The notes under the pieces are model-generated. The model worked only from the letters and a program-made list of their open reading frames with translations. It did not search any database and had not been told where the DNA came from. A stretch of DNA of 36,974 bases from Sphingomonas parapaucimobilis NBRC 15100 (GTDB taxonomy: Bacteria; Pseudomonadota; Alphaproteobacteria; Sphingomonadales; Sphingomonadaceae). Of the stretch, positions 24,878-32,905 are shown piece by piece. Where the stretch lies: NCBI RefSeq assembly GCF_000787715.1, contig NZ_BBPI01000063.1, positions 1-36,974 of the forward strand, in the 5' to 3' direction. The translations under genes were made by a program, and so were the position numbers. How positions within the stretch are numbered: position 1 is the stretch's first letter; every line of letters starts with the position of its first letter.

Positions 24878-26491
24878 TCACCGGCAGGGTCCCGTGCCCG
24901 GCGGACGGCTGAACGCCGCCAGCGGCACCTCGATCGTCACGACCAGACCGTCCCGCTGCCAGTCGCGGCGAACCTTTCCGCCCAATTGGCGGACCGCCGA
25001 CAGTTCGACCAGTTGCGAACCGAAGCCGCTATGATCCGGCGTCGCCTCCAGCTTCGGCCCGCCTTTCTCCTGCCAGAAAAGCTTCACCATCTCGCTATCG
25101 GCGCGGTGGACGGCCAGTTCGACATGGCCGGTCGGGATCGATAGCGCGCCATATTTGGCGGCATTGGTCGCCAGTTCGTGGAACAGCAGCGCCAGCGGCG
25201 TCGCCGAACGGTCGTCGACCGGTACGTCGTCGCCGATGACCTGGATGCGCGCGCCATCTTGGTTGCCGCGATAGGGCTCGAACAGGTCGCCGAGCAGACC
25301 GTGCAGCGAATCCTGCCGCGCCTTGGGACGGGACTGGGGGCTGTGCGGGCGGACGAAGTCATGGGCGCGGCCCAGCGCGGTGATCCGGTCGCGCAGGTCG
25401 CTGGCGATACCGCCAAAGCCCGGATGGCTGCGCGCGGCAAAGGCGATCAGGCCGGAGATCACCGCAAAGATGTTCTTGATCCGGTGGCTCAGCTCCTGGC
25501 TGACGATCTCACGCTCTTCCAGCGCCAGCTTCTGCTCGTGGATATCGGTGCAGGTGCCGAACCAGCGGGTGATGTTTCCCTCGGCATCGCGGATCGGCAG
25601 CGCGCGGCCCAGCACCCAGCGATAGGTGCCGTCGCGGTGCCGCAGCCGATATTCGATCTGATAGGGCTCGCCGGTCGCCAGGCTGTGCCGCCACCGTGCC
25701 CAGGCCCGATCCTGGTCGTCGGCATGGAACATCCCGTTCCAGCCTTCGCCATCGGTCGAGCCGTCGGGCATGCCGGTGAAGTCATACCAGCGGGCGTTGT
25801 AATAGTCGTGAAAGCCGTCGGGCAGCGTCGACCAGACCATTTGCGGCATGGTGTCGGCCAGGGTGCGGAACCGCTGCTCGCTGTCGGCGACGCGCGCCTC
25901 TGAGGCCTCGACCGCCTGCTCATGCTCACGCCGGACGCGGCGGTCCTGCAAGCGTCCCATGACGGCGGTGGCCAGCACCTCCAGCCCGCGCCGCTGGAAC
26001 GCGGTCAGCCCCTCGGACCGGGGTTCCGGCGAGATGACGCAGATCGCGCCCAGCGGAACGCCCTCGCGCGAAAGCAGCCGGGCACCCGCATAGAAGCGGA
26101 TATGCGGCGGGCCCTTGACCAGCGAATAATCGGCAAAGCGTACATCGCGGCGCGCGTCGGGAACGACCATCGTCTCGGCACGCCCGACCATCACATGCGC
26201 GCAAAAGGAGGTATCGCGCGGCGTCTGATCGGCGTCGATGCCGATCGTCGCCAGGAATTGCTGGGTTTCCTCCTCCACCACGCTGACCAGCGCGATCGGG
26301 GTGCCGCACAATTCGGAGGCGAAGGCCGCCAGATCGTCGAGCTGGCCGCTGTCGCGATAGCCCGCCAGATCATAGGCGCGGATGACGGCGGCGCGGTCGG
26401 CCTTGCTCGTGGACGCGGGCGCGGGGGTGTCCGCCATGCCTACGCCCACGTCGTGACAGGTCGTCGCATCGTCTTCCGGCGTCTTGTCCAT
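24878..26491 (-). CDS. GAF-PAS HWE family sensor histidine kinase
   Basis: A 537-residue cytoplasmic kinase with no membrane segment. The ATG at 26491 follows AGGGGCGGAG; the frame is open upstream but overlaps ssb. A GAF domain covers about residues 33-180, a short coiled stretch 180-205, and a PAS fold 205-325 (DYYNARWYDFTGMP, YRWVLGRALPI). The HWE kinase core has H336 in SQELSHRIKN, HELATNAAKYGALS at 438-451 and W473-Q-E475. HWE kinases often sense light, redox or stress and pair with receiver-only or LytTR-type regulators. The receiver gene at 24449 converges on it. No flavin-binding LOV cysteine motif is seen in the PAS domain, so light sensing is not supported. Confidence 0.92.
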   Translation of the reverse strand: MDKTPEDDATTCHDVGVGMADTPAPASTSKADRAAVIRAYDLAGYRDSGQLDDLAAFASELCGTPIALVSVVEEETQQFLATIGIDADQTPRDTSFCAHVMVGRAETMVVPDARRDVRFADYSLVKGPPHIRFYAGARLLSREGVPLGAICVISPEPRSEGLTAFQRRGLEVLATAVMGRLQDRRVRREHEQAVEASEARVADSEQRFRTLADTMPQMVWSTLPDGFHDYYNARWYDFTGMPDGSTDGEGWNGMFHADDQDRAWARWRHSLATGEPYQIEYRLRHRDGTYRWVLGRALPIRDAEGNITRWFGTCTDIHEQKLALEEREIVSQELSHRIKNIFAVISGLIAFAARSHPGFGGIASDLRDRITALGRAHDFVRPHSPQSRPKARQDSLHGLLGDLFEPYRGNQDGARIQVIGDDVPVDDRSATPLALLFHELATNAAKYGALSIPTGHVELAVHRADSEMVKLFWQEKGGPKLEATPDHSGFGSQLVELSAVRQLGGKVRRDWQRDGLVVTIEVPLAAFSRPPGTGPCR

Positions 26492-26519
26492 CTCCGCCCC
26501 TTGGGGAAACCGTGTCCGA

Positions 26520-27122
26520 TCAGAACGGAACGTCGTCGTCCAGATCGTCGGCGAAGCCGCCGCCCTGTCCGAACCCGCCACGATTGCCGCCGTTCCCGCT
26601 CTGGCTCGCGCCGCCCGAATTACCCGAGCCGCCGCGCGCTCCGCCGCCATAGCCGCCGCCCGAAGACCCGCCGCCAAAACCGCTCGACCCGCCACCGAAG
26701 TCACCGCCACCGAAATCGTCACCGCCGCCAAAGTCGCTGCCGCCGCGGCCGCCGCCGCCCTGACCGCCGCCGGGACCGTCGAGCATGGTCAGCACCGAGT
26801 TGAAGCCCTGCAGCGTCACCTCGGTCGAGTAACGGTCGTTACCCTGCTGGTCCTGCCACTTGCGGGTGGTCAGCGCGCCTTCGATATAGACCTTGGAACC
26901 CTTGCGCAGGAAACGCTCGGCGACATTGGCGAGACCCTCGTTGAAGATCTTGACCGTGTGCCACTCGGTCTTTTCCTTGCGCTCTCCGCTGTTGCGGTCC
27001 TTCCACGATTCGGACGTGGCGATGCGAAGCTCGACCACCTTGCCGCCATTCTGGAAGGAGCGGCTCTCGGGATCGCGTCCCAGATTGCCGACGAGAATCA
27101 CCTTGTTGACGCTGCCCGCCAT
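26520..27122 (-). CDS. ssb: Single-stranded DNA-binding protein
   Basis: A 200-residue protein beginning [19 protein letters not shown]. The OB fold covers residues 1-112 ([29 protein letters not shown]). A glycine-rich linker of about 75 residues with [12 protein letters not shown] repeats follows, then the acidic tip DDLDDDVPF, which binds replication and repair partners. It coats single-stranded DNA in replication, repair and recombination. The ATG follows AGGACTGATAC. The gene begins 20 bases after the feoB stop, an unusual neighbour; ssb is more often beside uvrA. The sensor kinase starts 28 bases after its stop. Confidence 0.96.
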   Translation of the reverse strand: MAGSVNKVILVGNLGRDPESRSFQNGGKVVELRIATSESWKDRNSGERKEKTEWHTVKIFNEGLANVAERFLRKGSKVYIEGALTTRKWQDQQGNDRYSTEVTLQGFNSVLTMLDGPGGGQGGGGRGGSDFGGGDDFGGGDFGGGSSGFGGGSSGGGYGGGARGGSGNSGGASQSGNGGNRGGFGQGGGFADDLDDDVPF

Positions 27123-27142
27123 GTATCAGTCCTGTATCTTGC

Positions 27143-29002
27143 CTAGAGGCCGGCGAATACGGCCAGCCAATATGTGATACCCGCCATGACATAGGCGGTC
27201 ACGAAAAGGTAGCCCACCATGAAGGCCGGCCACTTCCAGCCGTTGGTTTCCCTGCGCGTCACCGCGATGGTCGAGATGCACTGCGGCGCGAAGACGAACC
27301 ACATCAGAAAGGCGAGCGCGGTCGGCAGCGACCAGTTGCGCTTCAGCTTGTCGGTCATCGCCTTCTGCCCGCCCTCATGCTCGGTATCGTCGATGGCATA
27401 GACGGTGCCGATCGCCGCGACCGCCACCTCGCGCGCCGCCATGGCGGGGACGAGGGCCAGCGCGATGTCGCGGTTGAAGCCGATCGGGCGCACCACGACC
27501 TCGATCCCGCTCGCGATGCGGCCCGCGATGGAATAATTGACCGGCGAGATGCCCGATCCTTCCGGCGGCTTGGGGAAGGACAGCAGCGCCCATAATATGA
27601 CGGTGGTCAGCGCGATGGTGGTCCCGGCGCGCTTCAGGAAGATCAGCGCCCGGCTCCACAGGCCCAGCACCACGTCGCGAATCTGCGGCCACTGATATTT
27701 CGGCATCTCCATCATGAAGCCCGACGACGCGCCCTTGGTGACGGTCCGGCGGAGCAGCAGCGCGGCGACGAACGCGCCGACGATGCCCATCAGATAGAGG
27801 CCGAGCAGCACCAGCCCTTGCAGGCCCACGAACGGCAGCACCTGCCGCTCGGGAATGAAGGCGCCGATGATGATGGTATAGACCGGCAGCCGCGCCGAAC
27901 AGGTCATCAGCGGCGCGATCAGGATCGTGGTCAGCCGGTCCTTCTCGTCATCGATCGTCCGGGTCGCCATGATGCCCGGCACGGCGCAGGCGAAGGAGGA
28001 GAGCAGCGGGATGAAGGCGCGTCCCGACAGCCCGACCTGCGCCATCAGCCGGTCCATCAGGAAGGCGGCACGGACCATATAGCCGGTCGCCTCCAGCACC
28101 AGGATGAACAGGAACAGGATCAGGATCTGCGGCAGGAAGACGAGGACCGCGCCGACACCGGCGATCAGGCCGTCGGTGATGAGGCTGCGGAACCAGCCCT
28201 CGGGCAGCGTGGCACCCACCTGCGCCTCCAGCCAGACAAAGCCCTGCTCGATCCAGCTTATGGGGGCTTCCGACCAGGAAAAGACTGCCTGGAACATGAT
28301 GAAGAGCAGCCCGACCAGCAGGATCGGCCCGAAAATGGGATGCAGCGCGACCGAGTCGAGCATGTGCGTCCAGCGGCGCGTCGGCGTCTCGGCCACGGTC
28401 GCGCTTGCGGCGATCTGGCGCGCGCGGCGTTGCAACGTGACGATGTCGTCGATCCGGTCGGCGGCGGCGACGGGCTGGCTATGGCCTTCGCTGACCAGCC
28501 GGTCGATCTCGGCCTTCAGCGTATCCAGTCCGCGACGGCGGACGGCGACGGTCGGGATCACCGTCACGCCCAGTTCGCGCGCCAGGATATCGGCGTCGAG
28601 CGTCAGCCCGTCACGCTCGGCCAGGTCGACCATGTTGAGCGCGACCACGACCGGCAGGCCCAGCGCGATCAGCTGCAGCGTGAAGCGCAAGTGATTGTCG
28701 AGATTGGCGGCGTCCACCACGACGACCAGCGCGTCGGGGCGGCGCTCGCCCGCCTGCGACCCCATCACGACGTTGCGCGTGACCTGTTCGTCCAGGCTGC
28801 CGGGATCGAGGCTATAGGCGCCGGGCAGGTCGACCAGCTCGACCGGGCGACCATCGTCCAGCACGAGTCGGCCCGAATGGCGCTCGACGGTGACGCCGGG
28901 ATAATTGCCGACCTTCTGGCGCGCGCCGGTGAGCGCGTTGAACAGGGCGCTTTTGCCGGCATTGGGATTGCCGACGAGCGCAACCAGCGGTGCGGCGTTC
29001 AT
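27143..29002 (-). CDS. feoB: Ferrous iron transporter FeoB
   Basis: A 619-residue inner-membrane protein. The N-terminal G domain has G1 GNPNAGKS (11-18), Thr38 in the switch, G3 DLPG (58-61) and G4 NMVD (123-126). A helical region follows, then about eight membrane segments with two gate halves; cysteines in MTCSARLPVY and APQCISTIAV are the conserved pore residues. It imports Fe(II) in a nucleotide-dependent way. It is shorter than E. coli FeoB (773), in the size class common in alphaproteobacteria. feoA lies 16 bases upstream and ssb 20 bases downstream. Confidence 0.95.
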   Translation of the reverse strand: MNAAPLVALVGNPNAGKSALFNALTGARQKVGNYPGVTVERHSGRLVLDDGRPVELVDLPGAYSLDPGSLDEQVTRNVVMGSQAGERRPDALVVVVDAANLDNHLRFTLQLIALGLPVVVALNMVDLAERDGLTLDADILARELGVTVIPTVAVRRRGLDTLKAEIDRLVSEGHSQPVAAADRIDDIVTLQRRARQIAASATVAETPTRRWTHMLDSVALHPIFGPILLVGLLFIMFQAVFSWSEAPISWIEQGFVWLEAQVGATLPEGWFRSLITDGLIAGVGAVLVFLPQILILFLFILVLEATGYMVRAAFLMDRLMAQVGLSGRAFIPLLSSFACAVPGIMATRTIDDEKDRLTTILIAPLMTCSARLPVYTIIIGAFIPERQVLPFVGLQGLVLLGLYLMGIVGAFVAALLLRRTVTKGASSGFMMEMPKYQWPQIRDVVLGLWSRALIFLKRAGTTIALTTVILWALLSFPKPPEGSGISPVNYSIAGRIASGIEVVVRPIGFNRDIALALVPAMAAREVAVAAIGTVYAIDDTEHEGGQKAMTDKLKRNWSLPTALAFLMWFVFAPQCISTIAVTRRETNGWKWPAFMVGYLFVTAYVMAGITYWLAVFAGL

Positions 29003-29018
29003 TACGTTCGGTTGGACC

Positions 29019-29270
29019 TCATGCGCCGGTCGCGACCCGGATCGAGGCGGCGACCCGGCGACGCAGCGCCACGGTCATCCGGCCGATCCGGCAGGCGATC
29101 GGCCCGCCGCCCAGCGTCGCGCGGTGCAGCACCTCGACACCGACGCCCTCGTCGAAACCCAGTTCGCGCAGACGGCGCGCCTCGGGCAGCGCCAGCTGGG
29201 TCCAGTCGATCGCGGCCACGGTCGCCGGTTGCCGCCGGGGAAGGGTTTCGAGACTGCTGAGCATCGCCAT
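29019..29270 (-). CDS. feoA: Ferrous iron transport protein FeoA
   Basis: An 83-residue SH3-like protein. The ATG at 29270 is followed two codons later by another (29264). The sequence LPEARRLRELGFDEGVGVEVLHRATLGGGPIACRIGRMTVALRR matches FeoA in pieces such as LRELGFDEG and VALRR. FeoA is a small cytoplasmic partner needed for FeoB activity. No feoC is present. A perfect 13-base palindrome 24 bases before the start may be a Fur site, so the feo genes would be induced when iron is low. Confidence 0.92.
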   Translation of the reverse strand: MAMLSSLETLPRRQPATVAAIDWTQLALPEARRLRELGFDEGVGVEVLHRATLGGGPIACRIGRMTVALRRRVAASIRVATGA

Positions 29271-29293
29271 GCGGACTACATAACGCCGGTGCG

Positions 29294-29306
29294 ATTGATT
29301 ATCAAT
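29294..29306 (-). promoter_or_regulatory. Candidate Fur box upstream of feoA
   Basis: ATTGATTATCAAT is a perfect 6-1-6 inverted repeat in AT-rich sequence, 24 bases before feoA. The 6-1-6 layout and GAT/ATC arms are those of Fur boxes. Nothing else nearby explains so regular a palindrome. Confidence 0.55.
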
Positions 29307-29346
29307 TACCTGTTGATGAAATGGGTGTGGGGGTTCGGAGCGTGGG

Positions 29347-29425
29347 CTTCGACTTCGCTCAGCCTGAACGGGGTTTGGTGTCCAGCCCATTCCCCGACCT
29401 CCGCTCAGCCTGAGCGAAGTCGAAG
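29347..29425. repeat. Family B inverted repeat pair
   Basis: CTTCGACTTCGCTCAGCCTG + AACGG (29347-29371) and its near inverse ending AGCGAAGTCGAAG (29401-29425) around about 30 bases. It lies between the feoA promoter and the stop of the COQ9-like gene. The bases just after it (GGCCAAGGGAA) recur after the copy at 32339. Confidence 0.85.
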
Positions 29426-29439
29426 GCCAAGGGAATCCC

Positions 29440-30099
29440 TCAAACCGCCGGATATCGCAGCCGCCCGATGAACCGCGACAGGCTGGGCATATTCTCGCCC
29501 CGCTTGGCCATGCCTGCCTTCCACTTCTCGAACCGCATGATCCCCTCGATCCGTCGCGCCAGGAACGCGCGGGTATCGGCGTGATCCTCGCTCTCGTCGT
29601 TCAGGAACACCGCGATGGTCGATCCATAGACCGCGAACAGCGTCGCCCGCTTGGTATAGTGGTTGTAATCGGTCGCGGTATCGCCCGCCTGCGCCCAGAT
29701 CGTATCGACCGTGCGCCAGCCGAGTCGCGCGCCGCTGGTGGCGTTTTGCGGCAGGGCGAGGATGGTCAGCGCGCGGCGCAGCGCCTCGCGATTCGGGGCG
29801 ACGGCGGCCAGCCGTGCCTCGACCAGTGCCGTGATGCGCTGGCGGATCTTCATCTGCGCGGCCTGTTCGGCGGGCACGGCCTCGACCATCGCCTGGTCGA
29901 TCGACGCGAACCAGGCATCGATCATCGCGACCGGGCCGTCCTTGAAGGCGAGTCGCGCAATGTCGCGGTCGACGCCCGCCGCATCCGCCGCCATGTCGCG
30001 GGCATCGTCGCCCCAGCCGTCGAACGCGGCATTGGACGCGATGCCGTCCGCCAGCAGGGCGCGCACCTCGTCGAGAGTCAGGTCCTGAACATCGGTCAT
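29440..30099 (-). CDS. COQ9 family protein
   Basis: A 219-residue protein from the ATG at 30099, preceded by GAGG; an ATG at 30114 would add five residues. Conserved pieces are DGWGDDARDMAADAAGVD near the start, DGPVAMIDAWFASIDQAM, LGWRTVDTIWAQAGDTATDYNHYTKRATLFAVYGSTI, and the lipid-facing C-terminal helix region. COQ9 binds aromatic ubiquinone intermediates and helps the COQ7 hydroxylation step; in alphaproteobacteria the family is assumed to act in ubiquinone synthesis. It lies 19 bases after the EamA gene, on the same strand, and may be co-transcribed with it. Confidence 0.9.
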   Translation of the reverse strand: MTDVQDLTLDEVRALLADGIASNAAFDGWGDDARDMAADAAGVDRDIARLAFKDGPVAMIDAWFASIDQAMVEAVPAEQAAQMKIRQRITALVEARLAAVAPNREALRRALTILALPQNATSGARLGWRTVDTIWAQAGDTATDYNHYTKRATLFAVYGSTIAVFLNDESEDHADTRAFLARRIEGIMRFEKWKAGMAKRGENMPSLSRFIGRLRYPAV

Positions 30100-30118
30100 G
30101 GCAGCCTCGGTCATCATA

Positions 30119-31093
30119 TTACCCGTCGTCCCTGTCGTTCGGCTTGGCAACCGCCCTACTCGTCGATCCGCGCCGGACCAGCACCAGCGCGGCGGCGACC
30201 ATCGCGACGCCGGCCCAGTCGGGCAGCGCCAGTGTCTCGCCATAGACCACCCAGCCGATCGCCGTCGCCACGATCGGCTGTACCAGCAGCGCGACCCCGA
30301 CGACCAGCGGGCTGAGCAGCCCCAACGCATAGATCATCAACCCCTGGCCGACGATCTGGCTCCCCAGCGCCAGCAGCAGCAGAGGGGTCCAGTGTCCGGG
30401 CCATATCCGCTCGCCCAGCGCCAGCGCAAAGAGGAACAGCGGTGCGATGCTGGCGGCCGTCGACCAGGCGAGCGCGGGGATCGGCGGCATCGCGATCCGC
30501 ACCCGCGCCATCAGGATGAAGTAGAGCGCATAGAGCACGCCCGCCAGTACGCACATCAGGTCGCCGACCAGATGGCGCGGATCGACCTGATAGCTTCGCC
30601 CCATCAACAGCCCCGCGCCCAGCGCCGCCAGGAGCAGCGCCAGCCCCTGCACCCGCGACGGCCAGGCGCGGGCCGCGAGAAAGCCATAGAGCGGAAAGAT
30701 GAAGGTCGCTGAATTGCCGAACAGCGTGGCATTGGCCATCGTCGTCTGGCGGATGCCGATATGCCAGGCGCCCAGATCCCCGGCAAAGGCGATCCCGCCG
30801 ACCAGCAACAGCATCCACAATCCAGCTTGGGTCCCACTCGGTGCCCGTGGCCGCGCGCGACCCAGCCATGCGACCAGCGCCAGCATGGGGGCGGCCAGCG
30901 TGATCCGCCAAAAGGCCGAGGCGACCGGCCCGGTATCGGCCATGCGCACGAACAGCGGACCAAAGGCGAGCGCGACATTGGCCAGGATGACCGCAGCGAA
31001 GGCGAGCGGCGGCGTCGCCTTGGGGCCGCCCCGGTCCGACAGACCATCGCTTTGCGTCTGTTCACTTTTTCTTGGGGGGTGAGACACGGGCAT
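30119..31093 (-). CDS. EamA family (DMT superfamily) transporter
   Basis: A 324-residue inner-membrane protein with about ten hydrophobic segments in two repeated EamA halves (about residues 30-155 and 175-310). WRITLAAPMLALVAWLG and the second-half VVGVALLVQPIVATAIGWVVYGE are typical for the family. The ATG at 31093 follows TTAAGGGA. Such proteins export amino acids, purines or other metabolites; the substrate is unknown. It is divergent from the Old Yellow Enzyme gene across 65 bases and leads into the COQ9-like gene. Confidence 0.9.
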   Translation of the reverse strand: MPVSHPPRKSEQTQSDGLSDRGGPKATPPLAFAAVILANVALAFGPLFVRMADTGPVASAFWRITLAAPMLALVAWLGRARPRAPSGTQAGLWMLLLVGGIAFAGDLGAWHIGIRQTTMANATLFGNSATFIFPLYGFLAARAWPSRVQGLALLLAALGAGLLMGRSYQVDPRHLVGDLMCVLAGVLYALYFILMARVRIAMPPIPALAWSTAASIAPLFLFALALGERIWPGHWTPLLLLALGSQIVGQGLMIYALGLLSPLVVGVALLVQPIVATAIGWVVYGETLALPDWAGVAMVAAALVLVRRGSTSRAVAKPNDRDDG

Positions 31094-31158
31094 CGGGTCC
31101 CTTAACGCCCTATCTGCGTTGCGTCAGGCCGGAAAGGCCGCAAAAGGATTGCATTTTG

Positions 31159-32253
31159 ATGCCAAAACTCTTCGACCCCATCGATCTCGGGGCGATCCAC
31201 GCCCCCAACCGTATCCTCATGGCGCCGCTGACCCGCGCCCGTGCCACGCGTGAGGCGGTGCCGACACCGATCATGGCGCAATATTATGCCCAGCGTGCCA
31301 GCGCGGGCCTGATCATCTCCGAAGCCACCGGCATCAGCCGCGAAGGGCTGGGCTGGCCCTATGCGCCGGGCCTGTGGACCGACGAGCAGGTCGAAGGGTG
31401 GAAGCCGGTGACCGAGGCGGTACACAAGGCGGGCGGCCGGATCGTCGCGCAGCTCTGGCACATGGGCCGCCAGGTCCACAGCTCGGTCACGGGGATGCAG
31501 CCGGTGTCGTCCTCGGCCACCCGTACCGAGGGGCAGGCGCATACCTTCGAGGGCAAGAAGGATTTCGAGACGGCGCGCCCGCTCGAACTCTCCGAAATCC
31601 CGCGCCTGTTGGACGACTATGAACTGGCGACGCGCAACGCGATGGCCGCCGGGTTCGACGGGGTGCAGATCCATGCCGCCAACGGCTATCTGATCGACGA
31701 ATTCCTGCGCGACGGGGCGAACCATCGCGAGGACGAATATGGCGGCTCGCCGGAAAACCGCATCCGCCTGCTCCGTGAAATCACCGAGCGGGTGATTTCG
31801 GTCGCGGGCAAGGAGCGCGTGGCCGTACGCCTCTCGCCCAATGGCGACAGCCAGGGCGTGGATGACAGCGATCCCGCCTCGGTCTTCGTGCCCGCCGCCA
31901 GGATGCTGTCGGACCTGGGCATCGCCTTCCTCGAACTGCGCGAACTGGGGCCGGACGGCACCTATGGCGCAAGCGACGTGCCCAAGCTGTCGCCGCAGAT
32001 CCGCGAGGTGTTCCAGGGGCCGCTGATCCTCAACAGCGACTATGACAGCCGCGAAAAGGCGCAGGCCGCGATCGACTCGGGTGTCGCCGACGGCATCGCG
32101 TTCGGCCGGACCTTTCTGGCGAATCCCGATCTCCCTGAGCGGCTGCGCACCGATGCGCCGCTCAACGAGAGCGACATGAAGACCTGGTACAGCCAGGGGC
32201 CGGAGGGGTATATCGACTACCCTACGCTCGACGAGGCCGCGCGGTCGGCGTGA
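31159..32253 (+). CDS. Alkene reductase (Old Yellow Enzyme family)
   Basis: A 364-residue FMN-dependent NAD(P)H oxidoreductase. The ATG at 31159 follows AAAAGGA and gives the family start MPKLFDPIDLGAIHAPNRILMAPLTR. Also present are QLWHMGRQVH (about 98-107), the substrate site H172-A-A-N175-G-Y177, RLSPNG and FGRTFLANPDLPERL. The enzyme reduces activated C=C bonds in enones or nitro-esters; the natural substrate is unknown. The layout resembles classical NemA-type enzymes. It is a single gene followed by two strong hairpins (32261-32286 and 32288-32313). Confidence 0.94.
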   Translation: MPKLFDPIDLGAIHAPNRILMAPLTRARATREAVPTPIMAQYYAQRASAGLIISEATGISREGLGWPYAPGLWTDEQVEGWKPVTEAVHKAGGRIVAQLWHMGRQVHSSVTGMQPVSSSATRTEGQAHTFEGKKDFETARPLELSEIPRLLDDYELATRNAMAAGFDGVQIHAANGYLIDEFLRDGANHREDEYGGSPENRIRLLREITERVISVAGKERVAVRLSPNGDSQGVDDSDPASVFVPAARMLSDLGIAFLELRELGPDGTYGASDVPKLSPQIREVFQGPLILNSDYDSREKAQAAIDSGVADGIAFGRTFLANPDLPERLRTDAPLNESDMKTWYSQGPEGYIDYPTLDEAARSA

Positions 32254-32260
32254 GGGGGGA

Positions 32261-32313
32261 GGGAGCGGGGAATTCTCTCCGCTCCCAATCACCCCGGCGG
32301 CCGCCGGGGTGAT
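32261..32313 (+). terminator. Double hairpin after the alkene reductase
   Basis: First stem: GGGAGCGG (32261-32268) with CCGCTCCC (32279-32286). Second: a perfect 26-base palindrome, 32288-32300 against 32301-32313, whose centre is GCGGCCGC. Both start within 60 bases of the stop. Neither has a T-run, so they may stop transcription weakly or protect the 3' end of the mRNA. Confidence 0.5.
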
Positions 32314-32338
32314 GCCAGTTGAAGTGCATTCCACTCCA

Positions 32339-32426
32339 CCGTTCAGCCTGAGCGAAGTCGAAGGCCAAGGGAAACCTTGGCGGCCATCGCAGAACATACG
32401 CTTCGACTTCGCTCAGCGTGAACGGA
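32339..32426. repeat. Family B inverted repeat pair
   Basis: Unit CCGTTCAGCCTGAGCGAAG + TCGAAG at 32339-32363 and the facing copy CTTCGACTTCGCTCAGCGTG + AACGGA at 32401-32426. Between them is GGCCAAGGGAAACCTTGGC, itself self-complementary. It lies between convergent genes (alkene reductase and the last gene of the rib run). Confidence 0.85.
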
Positions 32427-32455
32427 GGGCGGGGAGCGGAAACCCGGCGGCTACC

Positions 32456-32905
32456 CTATGGCCGTGCTTCGAACCGATCGATCTGCTCCGTCGCCCAGCG
32501 GCGCACGAAACCCCGAATTTTCGGATTGGCCAGCGCCAGCGGCACTGCGAAGAGCGGCGGGAATATGATCGCCAGTATGACCGCCACGATCAGCCCGGCG
32601 GCAACGAAGATCATGGTCTGCATCCCCTGCTCCCCCAGGACGAAGGTGCGTGGCGCTTTGGCGTCGTAAAGACGGCTGGTCGTCCAGGTGCCGGGCGTCT
32701 TGGCGCCCATCTTCTCCGACAGCTTCTTCGAGGCCCATTGGTCGAGGCCGGCGCCTTTCACCGGCGCAAGGGGTTTGGCGGGCGATTTTGTCGGCTCCGG
32801 TTTGGCCGAGATCGTCGCCTCAGACTTAACCGCCTGGGTGTCGATCACCTCCAGCCGCCGACCCCGCTCGACGACGCGAAAGCGGCTGGGCGGCATGTCG
32901 GTCAT
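32456..32905 (-). CDS. Hypothetical single-pass membrane protein
   Basis: A 149-residue protein from the ATG at 32905, which lies inside a four-base ATGA overlap with the acetyltransferase gene. The N-terminal half is polar and low in complexity (Lys, Pro and Ala rich, about residues 20-70). A hydrophobic stretch of about 35 residues (about 98-130, MIFVAAGLIVAVILAII onward) is a membrane segment, and the C-terminus is charged. I do not recognise a family. It is the last gene of the riboflavin run and is coupled to the GNAT gene; the tie to flavin synthesis is by position only. Confidence 0.75.
   Translation of the reverse strand: MTDMPPSRFRVVERGRRLEVIDTQAVKSEATISAKPEPTKSPAKPLAPVKGAGLDQWASKKLSEKMGAKTPGTWTTSRLYDAKAPRTFVLGEQGMQTMIFVAAGLIVAVILAIIFPPLFAVPLALANPKIRGFVRRWATEQIDRFEARP

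Noticed and set aside
24878..26491. Blue-light (LOV) sensing by the HWE kinase
   Set aside because: The PAS domain lacks the flavin-cysteine NCRFLQ-type motif.
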